Assembly (NCBI RefSeq): GCF_900112815.1
Contig: NZ_FOND01000008.1
Span: 62,001-126,000 of the forward strand
From: Blastococcus tunisiensis
GTDB taxonomy: Bacteria; Actinomycetota; Actinomycetes; Mycobacteriales; Geodermatophilaceae
DNA: 64,000 nucleotides
Direction: 5' to 3'
The position numbers and the translations under genes were made by a program. The notes below the pieces were generated by a model, which had not been told where the DNA came from, searched no databases, and saw nothing but the letters and a program-made list of their open reading frames with translations. Positions within the stretch are counted from its first letter, which is position 1. Each line of letters begins with the position of its first letter. Positions 1 through 8,432 of the stretch are shown here, piece by piece.

Positions 1-611
1 ACGTCGGCCACGCGGCCGCCCGCCCGGAGCACCGCGTCGACGGCGGGGATCGCGGGCAGCACCTCGGTCACCAGCGGGCCGGCGAAGAACGGCCGGTTGG
101 CCCCGGCCTGCGCCTCGCGGGCGTCGGAGCCCATCTCGGCCCAGCTCAGCCCGTCACCGGTGCGGTACACCTCGGCCAGCCGCGGCACGTTCCGGGTGAA
201 CGCCATGGCCGCGCGCGCCAGCGGTGCGGCGAACGCCGGGTCGAGCTCGTCCACCAGGACCGCCCGGTGCTCCTCCGGGAGGGTGTAGCGGCGCACGTCG
301 GGCGCCGCCGCGACGTCGTCCACGGTGAGGTAGCCGGCCACGGCCTGCTGCTCGAGCCACTCACGGGCGTAGCGGGCGTCGGAGCCGGTCCGGGCAGCCA
401 GCTCCGGCGGGGTCGCTGCGGCGTCGGCGAGGGCCCGGTACCAGCCGAGCCGGGCGCCGAGATCCACGGCGGCGGTCTCGAAGGCGCCGATCACGGCGGC
501 GACCAGCCGGTCGCCGAGCGCGCCACCGGACGGCGGCTCGGGGGACGCGGCCCGTTGTTCGGGCGGGCGCGGGTGCGACGGAACGGTCCGGGACGGGTCT
601 GCCTGGGTCAT
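1..611 (-). CDS. SAM-dependent methyltransferase with N-terminal winged helix (3' end beyond window)
   Basis: The frame opens at ATG 611 (MTQADPSRTV...) and stays open to the window edge, so only about 203 N-terminal residues are visible. After a Pro-rich leader comes a helical, winged-helix-like part (LGWYRALADA, ELAARTGSDARYAREWLEQQ) typical of the N-terminal dimerisation domain of Rv2258c-type and O-methyltransferase-like enzymes. The last visible residues, AGGRVAD, are where motif I of the class I SAM-binding fold begins (normally followed by VGCGxG). The family transfers a methyl group from SAM, usually to a small molecule; the substrate is unknown. The gene diverges from nothing; its 5' end faces the 3' end of the rRNA methyltransferase gene 40 bp away on the same strand. 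Confidence 0.75.
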   Translation of the reverse strand, partial: MTQADPSRTVPSHPRPPEQRAASPEPPSGGALGDRLVAAVIGAFETAAVDLGARLGWYRALADAAATPPELAARTGSDARYAREWLEQQAVAGYLTVDDVAAAPDVRRYTLPEEHRAVLVDELDPAFAAPLARAAMAFTRNVPRLAEVYRTGDGLSWAEMGSDAREAQAGANRPFFAGPLVTEVLPAIPAVDAVLRAGGRVAD

Positions 612-651
612 GCCCCGTCACCGTGGCCCGACCGGACCCGGGGGACAAGGG

Positions 652-1776
652 TCAGCGGCGCGCGGAGGCGGTGACCGTGAACTTCGGCGTCTGCACCACG
701 ACGCGGGTCGGCCCCACGAGCCGGGCGAGCACCGGTTTGTAGCGCAGCGCGCTGTTGTAGACCGTCCACAGCTCGCCCCCCGGTCGCAGCACCTGCGCCG
801 CGGCGGCGAACAGCCGGTCGGCGGCGGTGGTCACCACCGCGGCGCCGACGTGGAACGGGGGGTTGCAGACGACCAGGTCGACGCTCGCGTCGGGGAGGGA
901 GTCGGCCGCGTCGTCGCGGACCACCCGGATGCGGCCGGCGAGGCCGTTGGCCTCGGCCGTCGCGCGGGCCGACGCCACCGCCGCGGCGGACTGGTCGACG
1001 GCGAGCACCTCCAGCACGGGCCGCGTGCGGGCCAGCCGGGCGGCCAGCACGCCGGTGCCGCAGCCCAGGTCGAGGGCCGTCCCGGCATCGGGGGCCATCC
1101 GGTCCAGGGCGCCGAGCAGGGTCCGGGTGCCGACGTCGATCCTGGTCCCGGCGAAAACCGCCCCGTGGGCCCGGACGGTCAGCCCCAGGTCGGGATGTTC
1201 CTGCGCGCGGGGGAACGAGGACGGACCGCGCTTCGGGCCACGGGCGACCAGCACCCGTGACTTCTGCCGGGCGAGCGTGGCCGAGACGTCGGCGAAGGAG
1301 TCGCCCAGCACGTCGTTCATCGCGTGCGTCATGTGCTTGACCCGCCCGCCGACGAGCACGGTGACGTCGGGAGCGGCGACGGCGGCGACCCGCTCGGCGA
1401 TCTCCCGGAGGGCGTCCAGGGCCTTGGGCGCCTGCACCAGCACGACCCGGGCGCCGGTCGCGACCTCTGCCAGGGGAAGCGAGCGGAAGGTGCCGGCCAG
1501 GCCGGTCCGCTCGGCGTTGCGGGCCAGCGCCCGCTCGCCGACCAGCAGGTCCTGCGCCACCCGGACGCCGGAGGCGCCGTGCAGGGCCACCGCGCCGAGC
1601 GTGAGCGCGCCGTAGGCGTCGTCCACGACGGCCACCTCACCGGGTCCGCACAGGGCGAGGGACGCGGCCGCCTCGTCCAGCAGCAGCCGGTCGGTCGCGT
1701 CGACGGCGACGAGTTCCGGCGCCTCGACGTCGGGAGCCCGCCGGAGCCGGGCGAAGAGTTCGGCCGGTGCCGTCAC
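652..1776 (-). CDS. RsmC/RlmG-type rRNA (guanine-N2)-methyltransferase
   Basis: This 374-residue protein has the two-domain layout of 16S/23S rRNA guanine-N2 methyltransferases. An N-terminal degenerate methyltransferase-like half (to about residue 190) is followed by a catalytic half with SAM motif I LDLGCGTGVLAARLA and the catalytic motif VVCNPPFHVGAA (NPPF). The family modifies G1207 of 16S rRNA (RsmC) or G1835 of 23S rRNA (RlmG); which one cannot be decided here. The GTG start at 1776 overlaps the TGA of the upstream dehalogenase gene (GTGA), so the two are translationally coupled. Mid-length and both signature motifs are intact. Confidence 0.87.
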   Translation of the reverse strand: MTAPAELFARLRRAPDVEAPELVAVDATDRLLLDEAAASLALCGPGEVAVVDDAYGALTLGAVALHGASGVRVAQDLLVGERALARNAERTGLAGTFRSLPLAEVATGARVVLVQAPKALDALREIAERVAAVAAPDVTVLVGGRVKHMTHAMNDVLGDSFADVSATLARQKSRVLVARGPKRGPSSFPRAQEHPDLGLTVRAHGAVFAGTRIDVGTRTLLGALDRMAPDAGTALDLGCGTGVLAARLARTRPVLEVLAVDQSAAAVASARATAEANGLAGRIRVVRDDAADSLPDASVDLVVCNPPFHVGAAVVTTAADRLFAAAAQVLRPGGELWTVYNSALRYKPVLARLVGPTRVVVQTPKFTVTASARR

Positions 1777-2675
1777 CGGGGCGTCGACGCGATGAGCTCG
1801 GCGACGACCCGGGCGAGCTCGGGGCCGACGTCCTCCTGGAGGAAGTGGCCGCCGCCGGGCAGCGTCGTGTGCGACATGCCATGGGCGCCGGGAACCAGCT
1901 TCTGGAAGACCCGTTCACCGCCGCCGGTGATCGGGTCGCCGTCGGAGAACGCGGTCAGGAAGGGCTTGTCCCAGCGGGACAGGACCTCCCATGCCGCGCG
2001 GTTGGCGGCCGCGGCCGGGTCGTCGGGCCGGGTGGGGACCAGCGCCGGGAAGACCCGGGCTCCGGCCGTGTAGGAGTCGTCCGGGAAGGGGGCGTCGTAG
2101 GCGGCGACGACGTCGGGGGTCAGCCCGCCGACCGTCCCGTTGCCGACGATCCGGCCGATCTGGAACTGCGGGCTCTCCTGGGAGAACCGCTGCCAGGCCA
2201 GGAAGGCATCGCTCATCTTCTGGTCACCGGTCGGCAGGCCGGTGTTGGCGACGACCACGCGGGCGAACCGGTCGGGGTTCTCGGCGACCAGGCGCAGGCC
2301 GATGAGGCCGCCCCAGTCCTGGCACACGAGGGTGACGTCCCGGAGGTCGAGGCGCTCGAACAGCGCCTCCCGCATCCACCCGACGTGACCGGCGTAGCTG
2401 TAGTCCTCCCGGGCGGCCGGCTTGTCCGAGCGGCCGAACCCCACCAGGTCGGGGGCGACGACGCGCAGGCCGGCGCCGGCCAGGACCGGGATCATCGTCC
2501 GGTACAGGAACGACCAGGACGGCTCGCCGTGCAGCAGCAGGACCGTCTCGCCGTCCGCCGGCCCGTCCTCCACGTAGGCCACCCGCAGGCCGCCGTCGAC
2601 CTCCACGTACCGGGGCTCGTACGGGAAGTCGGGCAGGTCGGCGAACCGCTCGTCCGGGGTGCGCAGGATCTCCAT
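1773..2675 (-). CDS. Haloalkane dehalogenase (alpha/beta hydrolase, HLD-I type)
   Basis: A 300-residue alpha/beta hydrolase. The oxyanion region HGEPSWSFLYRTMIPVL, the nucleophile elbow VCQDWGGLIGL (Asp nucleophile followed by the halide-binding Trp) and the catalytic His in GGGHFLQED match subfamily I haloalkane dehalogenases (DhlA/DhmA type), which hydrolyse carbon-halogen bonds to alcohols. The acid is probably the Asp in FSDGDPITGG. I chose ATG 2675 (MEILRTPDERF) because the in-frame extension upstream to 2783 is Arg/Gly-rich non-coding sequence that runs into a palindrome. The stop overlaps the start of the rRNA methyltransferase gene. Natural substrates of such chromosomal enzymes are generally unknown. 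Confidence 0.88.
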   Translation of the reverse strand: MEILRTPDERFADLPDFPYEPRYVEVDGGLRVAYVEDGPADGETVLLLHGEPSWSFLYRTMIPVLAGAGLRVVAPDLVGFGRSDKPAAREDYSYAGHVGWMREALFERLDLRDVTLVCQDWGGLIGLRLVAENPDRFARVVVANTGLPTGDQKMSDAFLAWQRFSQESPQFQIGRIVGNGTVGGLTPDVVAAYDAPFPDDSYTAGARVFPALVPTRPDDPAAAANRAAWEVLSRWDKPFLTAFSDGDPITGGGERVFQKLVPGAHGMSHTTLPGGGHFLQEDVGPELARVVAELIASTPR

Positions 2676-2776
2676 ACCGCCCAGTCTCACCCGAGCTGCG
2701 GCTCGGCCACCCTTCAGGGGCCCGCGCCGACCGTGCAGAGGTGCTGCTGGTGGTGATCCCGCCGTAGCCGGCTGCC

Positions 2777-2831
2777 GAACCATGCGAACTCGTGGCCATC
2801 AGCGGCCGATGACCACGAGTTCGCATGGTTC
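2777..2831. repeat. Long perfect inverted repeat between divergent genes
   Basis: The arms 2777-2795 and 2813-2831 are perfect 19-bp inverted complements. Pairing continues inward over five more positions with one mismatch, leaving a loop of about 7 nt (AGCGGCC). The repeat lies between the dehalogenase start (2675) and the oxidoreductase start (2894). With no T-tract and divergent genes on both sides it is not an ordinary terminator. It looks like a palindromic intergenic element or a regulator-binding cruciform. Confidence 0.75.
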
Positions 2832-2893
2832 GCGCCGGCCGTGTGGTGGGCCCGCGACGGCGGCTCGCCGGTGCGGGAGGCAGGATCGGGGAC

Positions 2894-3910
2894 ATGCCCG
2901 TGACGACGCGTGAATGGCAGCTGGCGGCCCGGCCGCACGGCGAGCCGACCCCCGAGGACTTCCGGCTCGTCGAGCTGGAGCACCCCGACCCGGCCGAGGG
3001 GCAGATCGTCGTCCGGATGCTCGCGATGTCGGTCGACCCGTACATGCGCGGCCGGATGAACGCCGGGAAGTCCTACGCGGCGGCCTGGGAGGTCGGCGAG
3101 ACGATGAAGGGCGGCGCGGTCGGCCGGGTGGTCGACTCGCGTTCCCCCGCCGTGCCCGAGGGCGCGCTGGTGCTGGCCGACGCCGCCTGGCGGGACGTCG
3201 CCGTCCTCGACGCCCGGCACGTGCGGGTGCTCCCCGAGCTTCCTGGCATCCCGCCCAGCTACCACCTCGGCGTGCTCGGCATGCCCGGCCTGACCGCCTA
3301 CGTCGGCCTCTTCCGGCTGGCGGCGTTCCAGGAGGGGGACGCGGTGTTCGTCTCCGGGGCCGCCGGCGCGGTCGGCAGCCTGGTCGGCCAGTTCGCGAAG
3401 CTGAACGGGGCCTCGGCGGTGGTCGGCAGCGCCGGGACGCCGGAGAAGGTGCGCTGGCTGACCGAGGAGCTGGGCTTCACCGCGGCGTTCGACTACCACG
3501 ACGGCCCGGTGGCGCAGCAGCTGAGGACGGCGGCACCCGGCGGGATCGACGTCTTCTTCGACAACGTGGGCGGCGAGCACCTGGAGGCCGCCATCGGTGC
3601 GTTCAACGAGTTCGGCCGGGCCGCCCTCTGCGGAGCGATCTCGGGCTACAACGCCGTCGAGCCGCAGCCCGGGCCGCGCAACATGTTCATGCTCGTGACG
3701 AAGAAGCTCAGCCTGCGCGGCTTCATCGTCAGCGACCACGCCGACCTGCACGGCGAGTTCATCGAACGGGTTCCGCAGCTGGTGACGTCCGGCCGGCTGG
3801 TCGTCCGGGAGACCGTCCGCGAGGGGCTCGACCAGGCCGTCCCGGCGTTCCTCGACCTCCTGCGCGGCGGCAACACCGGGAAGATGATCGTGCGGCTGGC
3901 CGAGGCGTGA
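2894..3910 (+). CDS. NADP-dependent MDR oxidoreductase (CurA/YncB, LTB4-dehydrogenase-like)
   Basis: A 338-residue zinc-independent medium-chain dehydrogenase/reductase. The N-terminal GroES-like part (SVDPYMRGRMN, LADAAWRDVAV) is followed by GMPGLTAYVGLF and a Rossmann nucleotide-binding motif VSGAAGAVGSLVGQFAK. FDNVGGEHLEAAI and the NMFMLVTKKLSLRGF stretch are characteristic of the CurA/YncB/prostaglandin-reductase group, which reduces alpha,beta-unsaturated carbonyls with NADPH. The catalytic zinc cysteines are absent, as expected. ATG 2894 is preceded by GGGGAC and begins MPVTTREWQL, the usual family start. The upstream in-frame extension overlaps the palindrome and was rejected. The gene is divergent from the dehalogenase gene. 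Confidence 0.9.
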   Translation: MPVTTREWQLAARPHGEPTPEDFRLVELEHPDPAEGQIVVRMLAMSVDPYMRGRMNAGKSYAAAWEVGETMKGGAVGRVVDSRSPAVPEGALVLADAAWRDVAVLDARHVRVLPELPGIPPSYHLGVLGMPGLTAYVGLFRLAAFQEGDAVFVSGAAGAVGSLVGQFAKLNGASAVVGSAGTPEKVRWLTEELGFTAAFDYHDGPVAQQLRTAAPGGIDVFFDNVGGEHLEAAIGAFNEFGRAALCGAISGYNAVEPQPGPRNMFMLVTKKLSLRGFIVSDHADLHGEFIERVPQLVTSGRLVVRETVREGLDQAVPAFLDLLRGGNTGKMIVRLAEA

Positions 3911-4007
3911 TCAGCACGCGCTGATGGCTGCCGCGACCCCCTTCGGGACAGCCACCGAGGTGTGGTGATCATGGATCGGCGGTTCCCCACGGTGGCTCCG
4001 GGGCAGA

Positions 4008-4217
4008 GTGCTGTCCATGTGGCTCTTCCTCACCCGCCGGCTCCGCATGTGGGTCCTCCTCACCGTCCTCGCCCCGCTGGCCACCAAGGTCCTGCGTGGC
4101 CTCGGCCGGACGCTGGAGCGGCGAACCGGCCCCTCCGTGATCAGCAACGGCCTGCTCAAGGCCGGTGAACTCGGCGAGCGGGCGCGGACGGCGCTGGGCG
4201 GCAAGCCCCGCCGGTGA
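4008..4217 (+). CDS. Small cationic, possibly membrane-associated protein of unknown function
   Basis: A 69-codon frame from GTG 4008, with an ATG three codons later at 4017 as the alternative start. GGGGCAGA lies a few bases before the GTG and favours it. An amphipathic or membrane-inserting N-terminus (MWLFLTRRLRMWVLLTVLAPLATK, shown in part) is followed by a basic tail (RARTALGGKPRR), giving a strongly cationic product. I recognise no family. It sits 24 bp before the alpha/beta hydrolase gene on the same strand and may be cotranscribed. The repeat-like sequence at 3926-4005 lies just upstream. Confidence 0.55.
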   Translation: MLSMWLFLTRRLRMWVLLTVLAPLATKVLRGLGRTLERRTGPSVISNGLLKAGELGERARTALGGKPRR

Positions 4218-4241
4218 CCGCGCTGCGCACCTGAGGACGAC

Positions 4242-4970
4242 ATGACCACCTCCCCCTCTCCCGACGTCGACCGCCCCGATCCCCGCTCCCCCGCGCTGGA
4301 GCAGCGGACGGCGGTCGGCGAGACCCGCGGCATCGCCCTGTTCTGCCACGGCGGCACCGTCGCCAGCGTCGAGCCACCCAAGGCGCGGGCGCTCTCGCTG
4401 GTGCGGATGCGGGCCGTCGAGCAGTCGGTGCACGGCAGCACGGCCGACCGGGGCATCACCACCGCCCTGCTCCGCTACCGGGTCGCCGGCTGGAACGGCG
4501 AGGCCGCGGACGCCTTCCAGGACGTCCGCTGGGCGATCGAGCGGCTGCGGGCCCAGCACGGCACCGACGTCCCGATCGTGCTGGTCGGCCACTCGATGGG
4601 CGGGCGCGCGGCCCTCCGCGCCGGCGGGGAGCCGTCGGTCACCGCCGTCTGCGCCCTCGCGCCGTGGACCCCGCCCGGCGAGCCGGTCATGCACCTCGGC
4701 GGTCAGACCGTGGCGATCCTGCACGGCCTCGGTGACCGCTGGGTGCCCGCGCGGCTGTCGGCCGAGTTCGCCGTCCGTGCCCGCCAGGCGCACGCCCGTG
4801 TCGCCCGCTTCACCATCGTCGGCGGGCACGGCATGGTGCGCCGGTCCCAGCGCTGGCACGGCTTCGCCCGGGACGTCGTCCTGGCCGGCACCGGCCTCGA
4901 GCCGATGCCCGAGGCGATCGCCACCGCCCTGACCCGGCCGAGCCCCGAGGGCCTCGCCGTCCCCCTCTGA
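4242..4970 (+). CDS. Alpha/beta hydrolase
   Basis: A 242-residue soluble alpha/beta hydrolase. It has a nucleophile elbow GHSMGGRAA (Ser), a likely acid in HGLGDRWVPARLS and a catalytic His in GGHGMVRRSQRWHGF, in the right order and spacing for a dienelactone-hydrolase-like or serine-esterase fold. The lid is short. Substrate is unknown. CTGAGGACGAC before ATG 4242 provides a ribosome-binding site. It follows the small cationic protein gene by 24 bp. No signal peptide is visible, so the protein is probably cytoplasmic. Confidence 0.85.
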   Translation: MTTSPSPDVDRPDPRSPALEQRTAVGETRGIALFCHGGTVASVEPPKARALSLVRMRAVEQSVHGSTADRGITTALLRYRVAGWNGEAADAFQDVRWAIERLRAQHGTDVPIVLVGHSMGGRAALRAGGEPSVTAVCALAPWTPPGEPVMHLGGQTVAILHGLGDRWVPARLSAEFAVRARQAHARVARFTIVGGHGMVRRSQRWHGFARDVVLAGTGLEPMPEAIATALTRPSPEGLAVPL

Positions 4971-5052
4971 TCCTGCCCCCCTCGCCCGCCGGCGGCGACG
5001 ACCGCTTCCGGGCCCGAGGTCTGGCGCCGCGCCCATCGGGTAGCCCCCCGCC

Positions 5053-5445
5053 GTGGAGGAGCTGCTCGCCGAGGTCGTCAACGTCCTGGTCGTCATCGTG
5101 GAGGCCTGCGGGGCCGCGGTCATCATCATCGGCGCGGTCTGGGCCTTCGCCCGCTTCGCCTGGGTCGGGTTCCGGCAGCGGACCACGGCCGCGTTCGTCC
5201 CCGTCCGGCTCACCCTCGGCCGCTTCCTCGCCCTGGGCCTGGAGTTCCAGCTGGCCAGCGACGTGCTGCGGACGGCAGTGGCACCGAGCTGGGAGGAGCT
5301 GGGCCAGCTCGCCGCCGTGGCCGCGATCCGGACGGCGCTGAACTACTTCCTGTCGAAGGAGATCGCCGAGGAGCGGCGCCAGGTCGCCGCGGAGCAGGAC
5401 CACCACGAGGTGACGTCGACGGACCACCGGGGCTCCGGGGTGTGA
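5053..5445 (+). CDS. DUF1622 family membrane protein
   Basis: A 130-residue protein whose pattern matches DUF1622. There is an N-terminal membrane helix (VNVLVVIVEACGAAVIIIGA), then FARFAWVGFRQ, then the conserved stretch LTLGRFLALGLEFQLASDVL, then a second hydrophobic segment with AAIRTALNYFLSKEI. Function of the family is unknown; it is an inner-membrane protein. The start is GTG 5053 and no convincing ribosome-binding site precedes it. Its stop overlaps the start of the next gene (GTGA), so the two are coupled and the products probably act together in the membrane. Confidence 0.85.
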   Translation: MEELLAEVVNVLVVIVEACGAAVIIIGAVWAFARFAWVGFRQRTTAAFVPVRLTLGRFLALGLEFQLASDVLRTAVAPSWEELGQLAAVAAIRTALNYFLSKEIAEERRQVAAEQDHHEVTSTDHRGSGV

Positions 5446-5747
5446 GCGCCGTCGCGGAGGTGACCCGCCTCGCGGCCCTGGGTACCGGGCTGGCCGCGGT
5501 GGTCGCCGGCGCCCTGGCCCTGGTGGTGACCCGGCGCCCGCTGCCGGCACTGGCCGTCCTCCTGGACCTGCTGCTGGCCGCCGGCCTGCTCCGCCTGGCC
5601 GGCGACCCGGACTGGCAGGGCATCGTCACCGCGGCCGCGATCGTCGCCCTCCGGCACCTGATCGGTGTGGGTCTGCGTGCCGGTGGACGGGCCTGGACGG
5701 GACCGCGCCCACCGGCCGCGAGCGCTCAGGAGAAGAGCGCGCTGTAG
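5442..5747 (+). CDS. Small hydrophobic membrane protein coupled to DUF1622
   Basis: A 101-residue protein from GTG 5442, overlapping the preceding stop. Three hydrophobic segments ([60 protein letters not shown]) predict a small integral membrane protein. The family is not recognised, but translational coupling to the DUF1622 gene suggests a shared role. Its 3' end overlaps the 3' end of the convergent ACC deaminase gene by 22 bp. Confidence 0.75.
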   Translation: MSAVAEVTRLAALGTGLAAVVAGALALVVTRRPLPALAVLLDLLLAAGLLRLAGDPDWQGIVTAAAIVALRHLIGVGLRAGGRAWTGPRPPAASAQEKSAL

Positions 5748-6745
5748 CCGTTGAGCGCCGGCTGACCGCCCAGGTGGGCGTAGAGCACGGTCGACGACCG
5801 GTCGATCTCCCCGCGGCCCACCAGGTCGATCGTGGCGGCCATCGACTTCCCCTCGTAGACGGGGTCGGTGACCATGCCCTCGGTGCGCGCGGCCAGCTCC
5901 ATCGCCGCGATCGTCCCCCGGTCGGGGATGCCGTACACCCCGGCGGAGTAGCGCTCGTCCAGTTCGACGTCGTCGGCCGTGAGCTCCCGCTCGACGCCGA
6001 TCGCGCGCGCCGTCCGCTGCGCGATCCGGAGCACCTGGTCCCGCGTCTCCGCCGGCTTCGCTGACGCGTCGATCCCCAGCACCCGCCGGGGACGGGCGCC
6101 CCGCTCCTCGCGCTGGGCGAAGCCCGCGACCATGCCCGCCTGGGTGGACCCGGTCACCGAGCAGACGATCACCGTGTCGAAGAAGACGCCCAGCTCCGCC
6201 TCCTGCACGGCGAGCTCGTGCGCCCACCCGGCGAAGCCGTGCCCGCCGAGGGGGTGGTCCGAGGCCCCCGCCGGGATCGCGTAGGGCTTCCCGCCGCGCT
6301 CCTCGATCTCGGCGAGCGCCGTCTCCCAGCTCTCCTTGAACCCGATGCCGAAGCCCGCCTTCACCAGCCGGACGTCCGCGCCTGCGAGCCGGCTGATCAG
6401 GATGTTGCCGACCTTGTCGTAGACGGCGTCGGGCCAGTCCACCCAGCTCTCCTGGACCAGCACGCACCGCATCCCCACGCGGGCGGCCACCGCGGCCACC
6501 TGGCGGGTGTGGTTGCTCTGCACCCCGCCGATCGACACGAGGGTGTCGCAGCCCCGGGCCAGCGCGTCGGCCACGAGGTACTCCAGCTTCCGGGTCTTGT
6601 TGCCGCCGAACGCGATGCCGGAGTTCACGTCCTCCCGCTTGGCCCACACCGCGGCGCCGCCGAGGTGCTCGGTGAGCCGGTCGAGGCGGTGGACGGGCGA
6701 GGGCCCGAACAGCAGCGGGTAGCGGGGGAAGTCGTCCAGGCTCAT
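5726..6745 (-). CDS. acdS: 1-aminocyclopropane-1-carboxylate (ACC) deaminase
   Basis: A 339-residue PLP enzyme of the tryptophan-synthase-beta fold, which converts ACC to 2-oxobutanoate and ammonia. The PLP lysine lies in [11 protein letters not shown], followed by [18 protein letters not shown]. The residue pair that separates true ACC deaminases from D-cysteine desulfhydrases, Tyr-Glu, is present in [11 protein letters not shown], and [15 protein letters not shown] supplies the conserved Leu. ATG 6745 ([18 protein letters not shown]) is the normal family start; the 71-residue upstream extension reads out of frame through the gntR gene. The start overlaps the gntR stop by 4 bp, so the two are coupled. 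ACC deaminase is often linked to plant association; here it could also serve nitrogen supply. Confidence 0.9.
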   Translation of the reverse strand: MSLDDFPRYPLLFGPSPVHRLDRLTEHLGGAAVWAKREDVNSGIAFGGNKTRKLEYLVADALARGCDTLVSIGGVQSNHTRQVAAVAARVGMRCVLVQESWVDWPDAVYDKVGNILISRLAGADVRLVKAGFGIGFKESWETALAEIEERGGKPYAIPAGASDHPLGGHGFAGWAHELAVQEAELGVFFDTVIVCSVTGSTQAGMVAGFAQREERGARPRRVLGIDASAKPAETRDQVLRIAQRTARAIGVERELTADDVELDERYSAGVYGIPDRGTIAAMELAARTEGMVTDPVYEGKSMAATIDLVGRGEIDRSSTVLYAHLGGQPALNGYSALFS

Positions 6746-7404
6746 CGGGGGTGCCCTTCCAGTTCGGACAGCAGCGCCGTCCAGATCTCGGTCGTGGTGG
6801 CGACGGCGTCCTCGACGTCGTGCCTCGCGCAGGCCTCGATGAGCCGGTCGTGCAACTCCACCGAGGGGTGCCCGGCCGCGTCGAAGCGCCGCCGCTCCAG
6901 CCGGCGGACGGCGGGGGTGAACCGGGCCGCCGTCGCGGTCACCGCTGCGTTCCCGCACCGGTCGAGCAGTACGGCGTGCAGGTCGTCGTCGGCCGCCAGG
7001 GCGTCGTCGAGATCCCCCGCCTCGACGGCGGCGGCGAAGCGCCGGTTGGCCGCGCGCATGGTGGACACGTCGTCGTCGGTCACCCGCCCGGCCGCTTCCT
7101 GGGCGGCGAGTTCGTGCATGGCCCGGACGACGACGGCGGCGTCGCGCACCTGGGCGGGGACGAGCGGCGTGACCCGCGTGCGGCTCTGCGGCTTGCTCTC
7201 CACCAGGCCCTCGTCGGCGAGCCGGGCCAGTGCGGCCCGCACCGGCGCGACGGACAGGCCCAGCCGGACGGCGAGGTCGGTGTCCTTGATGACCTCGCCG
7301 GGCGCCAGGTCCCCGACGACGATGGCCTCCCGGATCCGGTCGAGTGCCACGTCCCGCAGGAGGACGCGACCGCCGGGTCCGAGAGGTGCGGGCACGACTG
7401 ACAT
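6742..7404 (-). CDS. GntR-family regulator (FCD/FadR subfamily), probable acdS regulator
   Basis: A 220-residue protein. The N-terminal winged helix-turn-helix ([40 protein letters not shown]) is followed by an all-helical FCD effector domain with the metal/ligand-site residues in [15 protein letters not shown] and [15 protein letters not shown] regulators bind organic or amino acids and usually repress the neighbouring operon. I chose ATG 7404; the only upstream alternative is TTG 7431. A perfect palindrome (7400-7414) overlaps this start codon and suggests autoregulation. The downstream acdS overlaps it by 4 bp, so the natural ligand may be ACC or a related amino acid (inference). Confidence 0.87.
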   Translation of the reverse strand: MSVVPAPLGPGGRVLLRDVALDRIREAIVVGDLAPGEVIKDTDLAVRLGLSVAPVRAALARLADEGLVESKPQSRTRVTPLVPAQVRDAAVVVRAMHELAAQEAAGRVTDDDVSTMRAANRRFAAAVEAGDLDDALAADDDLHAVLLDRCGNAAVTATAARFTPAVRRLERRRFDAAGHPSVELHDRLIEACARHDVEDAVATTTEIWTALLSELEGHPR

Positions 7405-7414
7405 CTCAGATGTC
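7400..7414. promoter_or_regulatory. Palindromic operator candidate at the gntR start
   Basis: GACATCTCAGATGTC is a perfect 15-bp palindrome (7-bp arms around one base) covering the start codon of the GntR gene. On the minus strand a TTGACT hexamer lies at 7426-7431. There is no clear ribosome-binding site, so the message may be leaderless. The position is suited to autorepression of the gntR-acdS operon. Confidence 0.6.
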
Positions 7415-7479
7415 GATGACGCCCGAGTCAAGCCCCGTGGCGGGCCTCTCCGCTCACACCGGTGGCCCGGTCGCCGTGA

Positions 7480-8280
7480 TCAGCTGTCCCCGGAGCCCGG
7501 TTCGGCCATCGGCCGGGTGACCTTCGCGCCCACCGAGTCAGGGGTCATCGCCGAGAGGCGGCCCATCGCCCTGCTGCTCACCGACCCGCCGAAGACCGAC
7601 GCCTCGCCCTTCATGAGCCCGTCGAAGCCCTGCCTGGCCACCTGCGCGGGGTCGTCCTTGGACGCCTGGCCGATCCTCGTGTCCTCGAGATCGGCCCGCT
7701 CGAAGAACTCGGTCTCCGTCGGGCCGGGCAGCAACGCGGTCACGCTGACGCCGGTGTCCTTCAGCTCCTCCCGCAGGGCGAGGGCGAAGGACTGGACGAA
7801 CGCCTTCGACGCCCCGTAGACCGCCTGGAACGGCTGCGGCGCCTGGGCGGCCACCGAGGAGGTGAACAGGATCCGGCCCTGCCCGCGCGCGGCCATGTCC
7901 TGCGCCACCCGCTTGCCCAGGTGCACGGTGGCGGCGCAGTTGAGCTCCACCACCGCCAGCTCGGCATCGAGGTCGTTGTCCACGACGGGGCCGCCGACGC
8001 CCACGCCGGCGTTCACTGCCGCCGCGACCAGCGGGCGCCCGGCACCCCGGACCGCGGCGACCAGCCGCTCGACGTCGGCCCGCTGCGTGAGGTCGACGCT
8101 CACCGGCGCCACCGTCGCCCCCATGGCGCGGAGCTCCTCGACGGCGTCGTCGAGCTCGACGTCCTCGGCGGCGACGACCAGGTCGAAGCCGTTCTCGGCG
8201 AACTGCTTGGCCAGCTCCCGGCCGATGCCGCTGGAGGCACCGGTCACGAGGGCGAGGGGGCGGGGAGCGGTCTGGGTCAC
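7480..8280 (-). CDS. Short-chain dehydrogenase/reductase (SDR)
   Basis: A 266-residue classical SDR. The cofactor motif VTGASSGIGRELAKQF (TGxxxGIG) is near the N-terminus. NAGVGVGG is the conserved NAG, SSVAAQAP carries the catalytic Ser, and YGASKAFVQSF carries the YxxxK pair. VAAEDVELDDA shows acidic residues after beta-2, which favours NAD(H). The start is GTG 8280 because CAGGAGGCACCC lies immediately upstream; an in-frame ATG at 8319 has no such site. Substrate unknown. It diverges from the molybdopterin oxidoreductase gene with 152 bp between starts. Confidence 0.87.
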   Translation of the reverse strand: MTQTAPRPLALVTGASSGIGRELAKQFAENGFDLVVAAEDVELDDAVEELRAMGATVAPVSVDLTQRADVERLVAAVRGAGRPLVAAAVNAGVGVGGPVVDNDLDAELAVVELNCAATVHLGKRVAQDMAARGQGRILFTSSVAAQAPQPFQAVYGASKAFVQSFALALREELKDTGVSVTALLPGPTETEFFERADLEDTRIGQASKDDPAQVARQGFDGLMKGEASVFGGSVSSRAMGRLSAMTPDSVGAKVTRPMAEPGSGDS

Positions 8281-8432
8281 GGGTGCCTCCTGACGGGGAT
8301 CTCGGTACGCCGGGTTCATGCCCAGCCGGCGCGCGGCCACGCGTTCCGCGAACCCGGTGTGTAGCCCACCCACCGCCGGGGGCACAGACCCTCGCAGCCA
8401 CCCGCGCCGGAGTCCACCGAGGAGGCCTTCGC

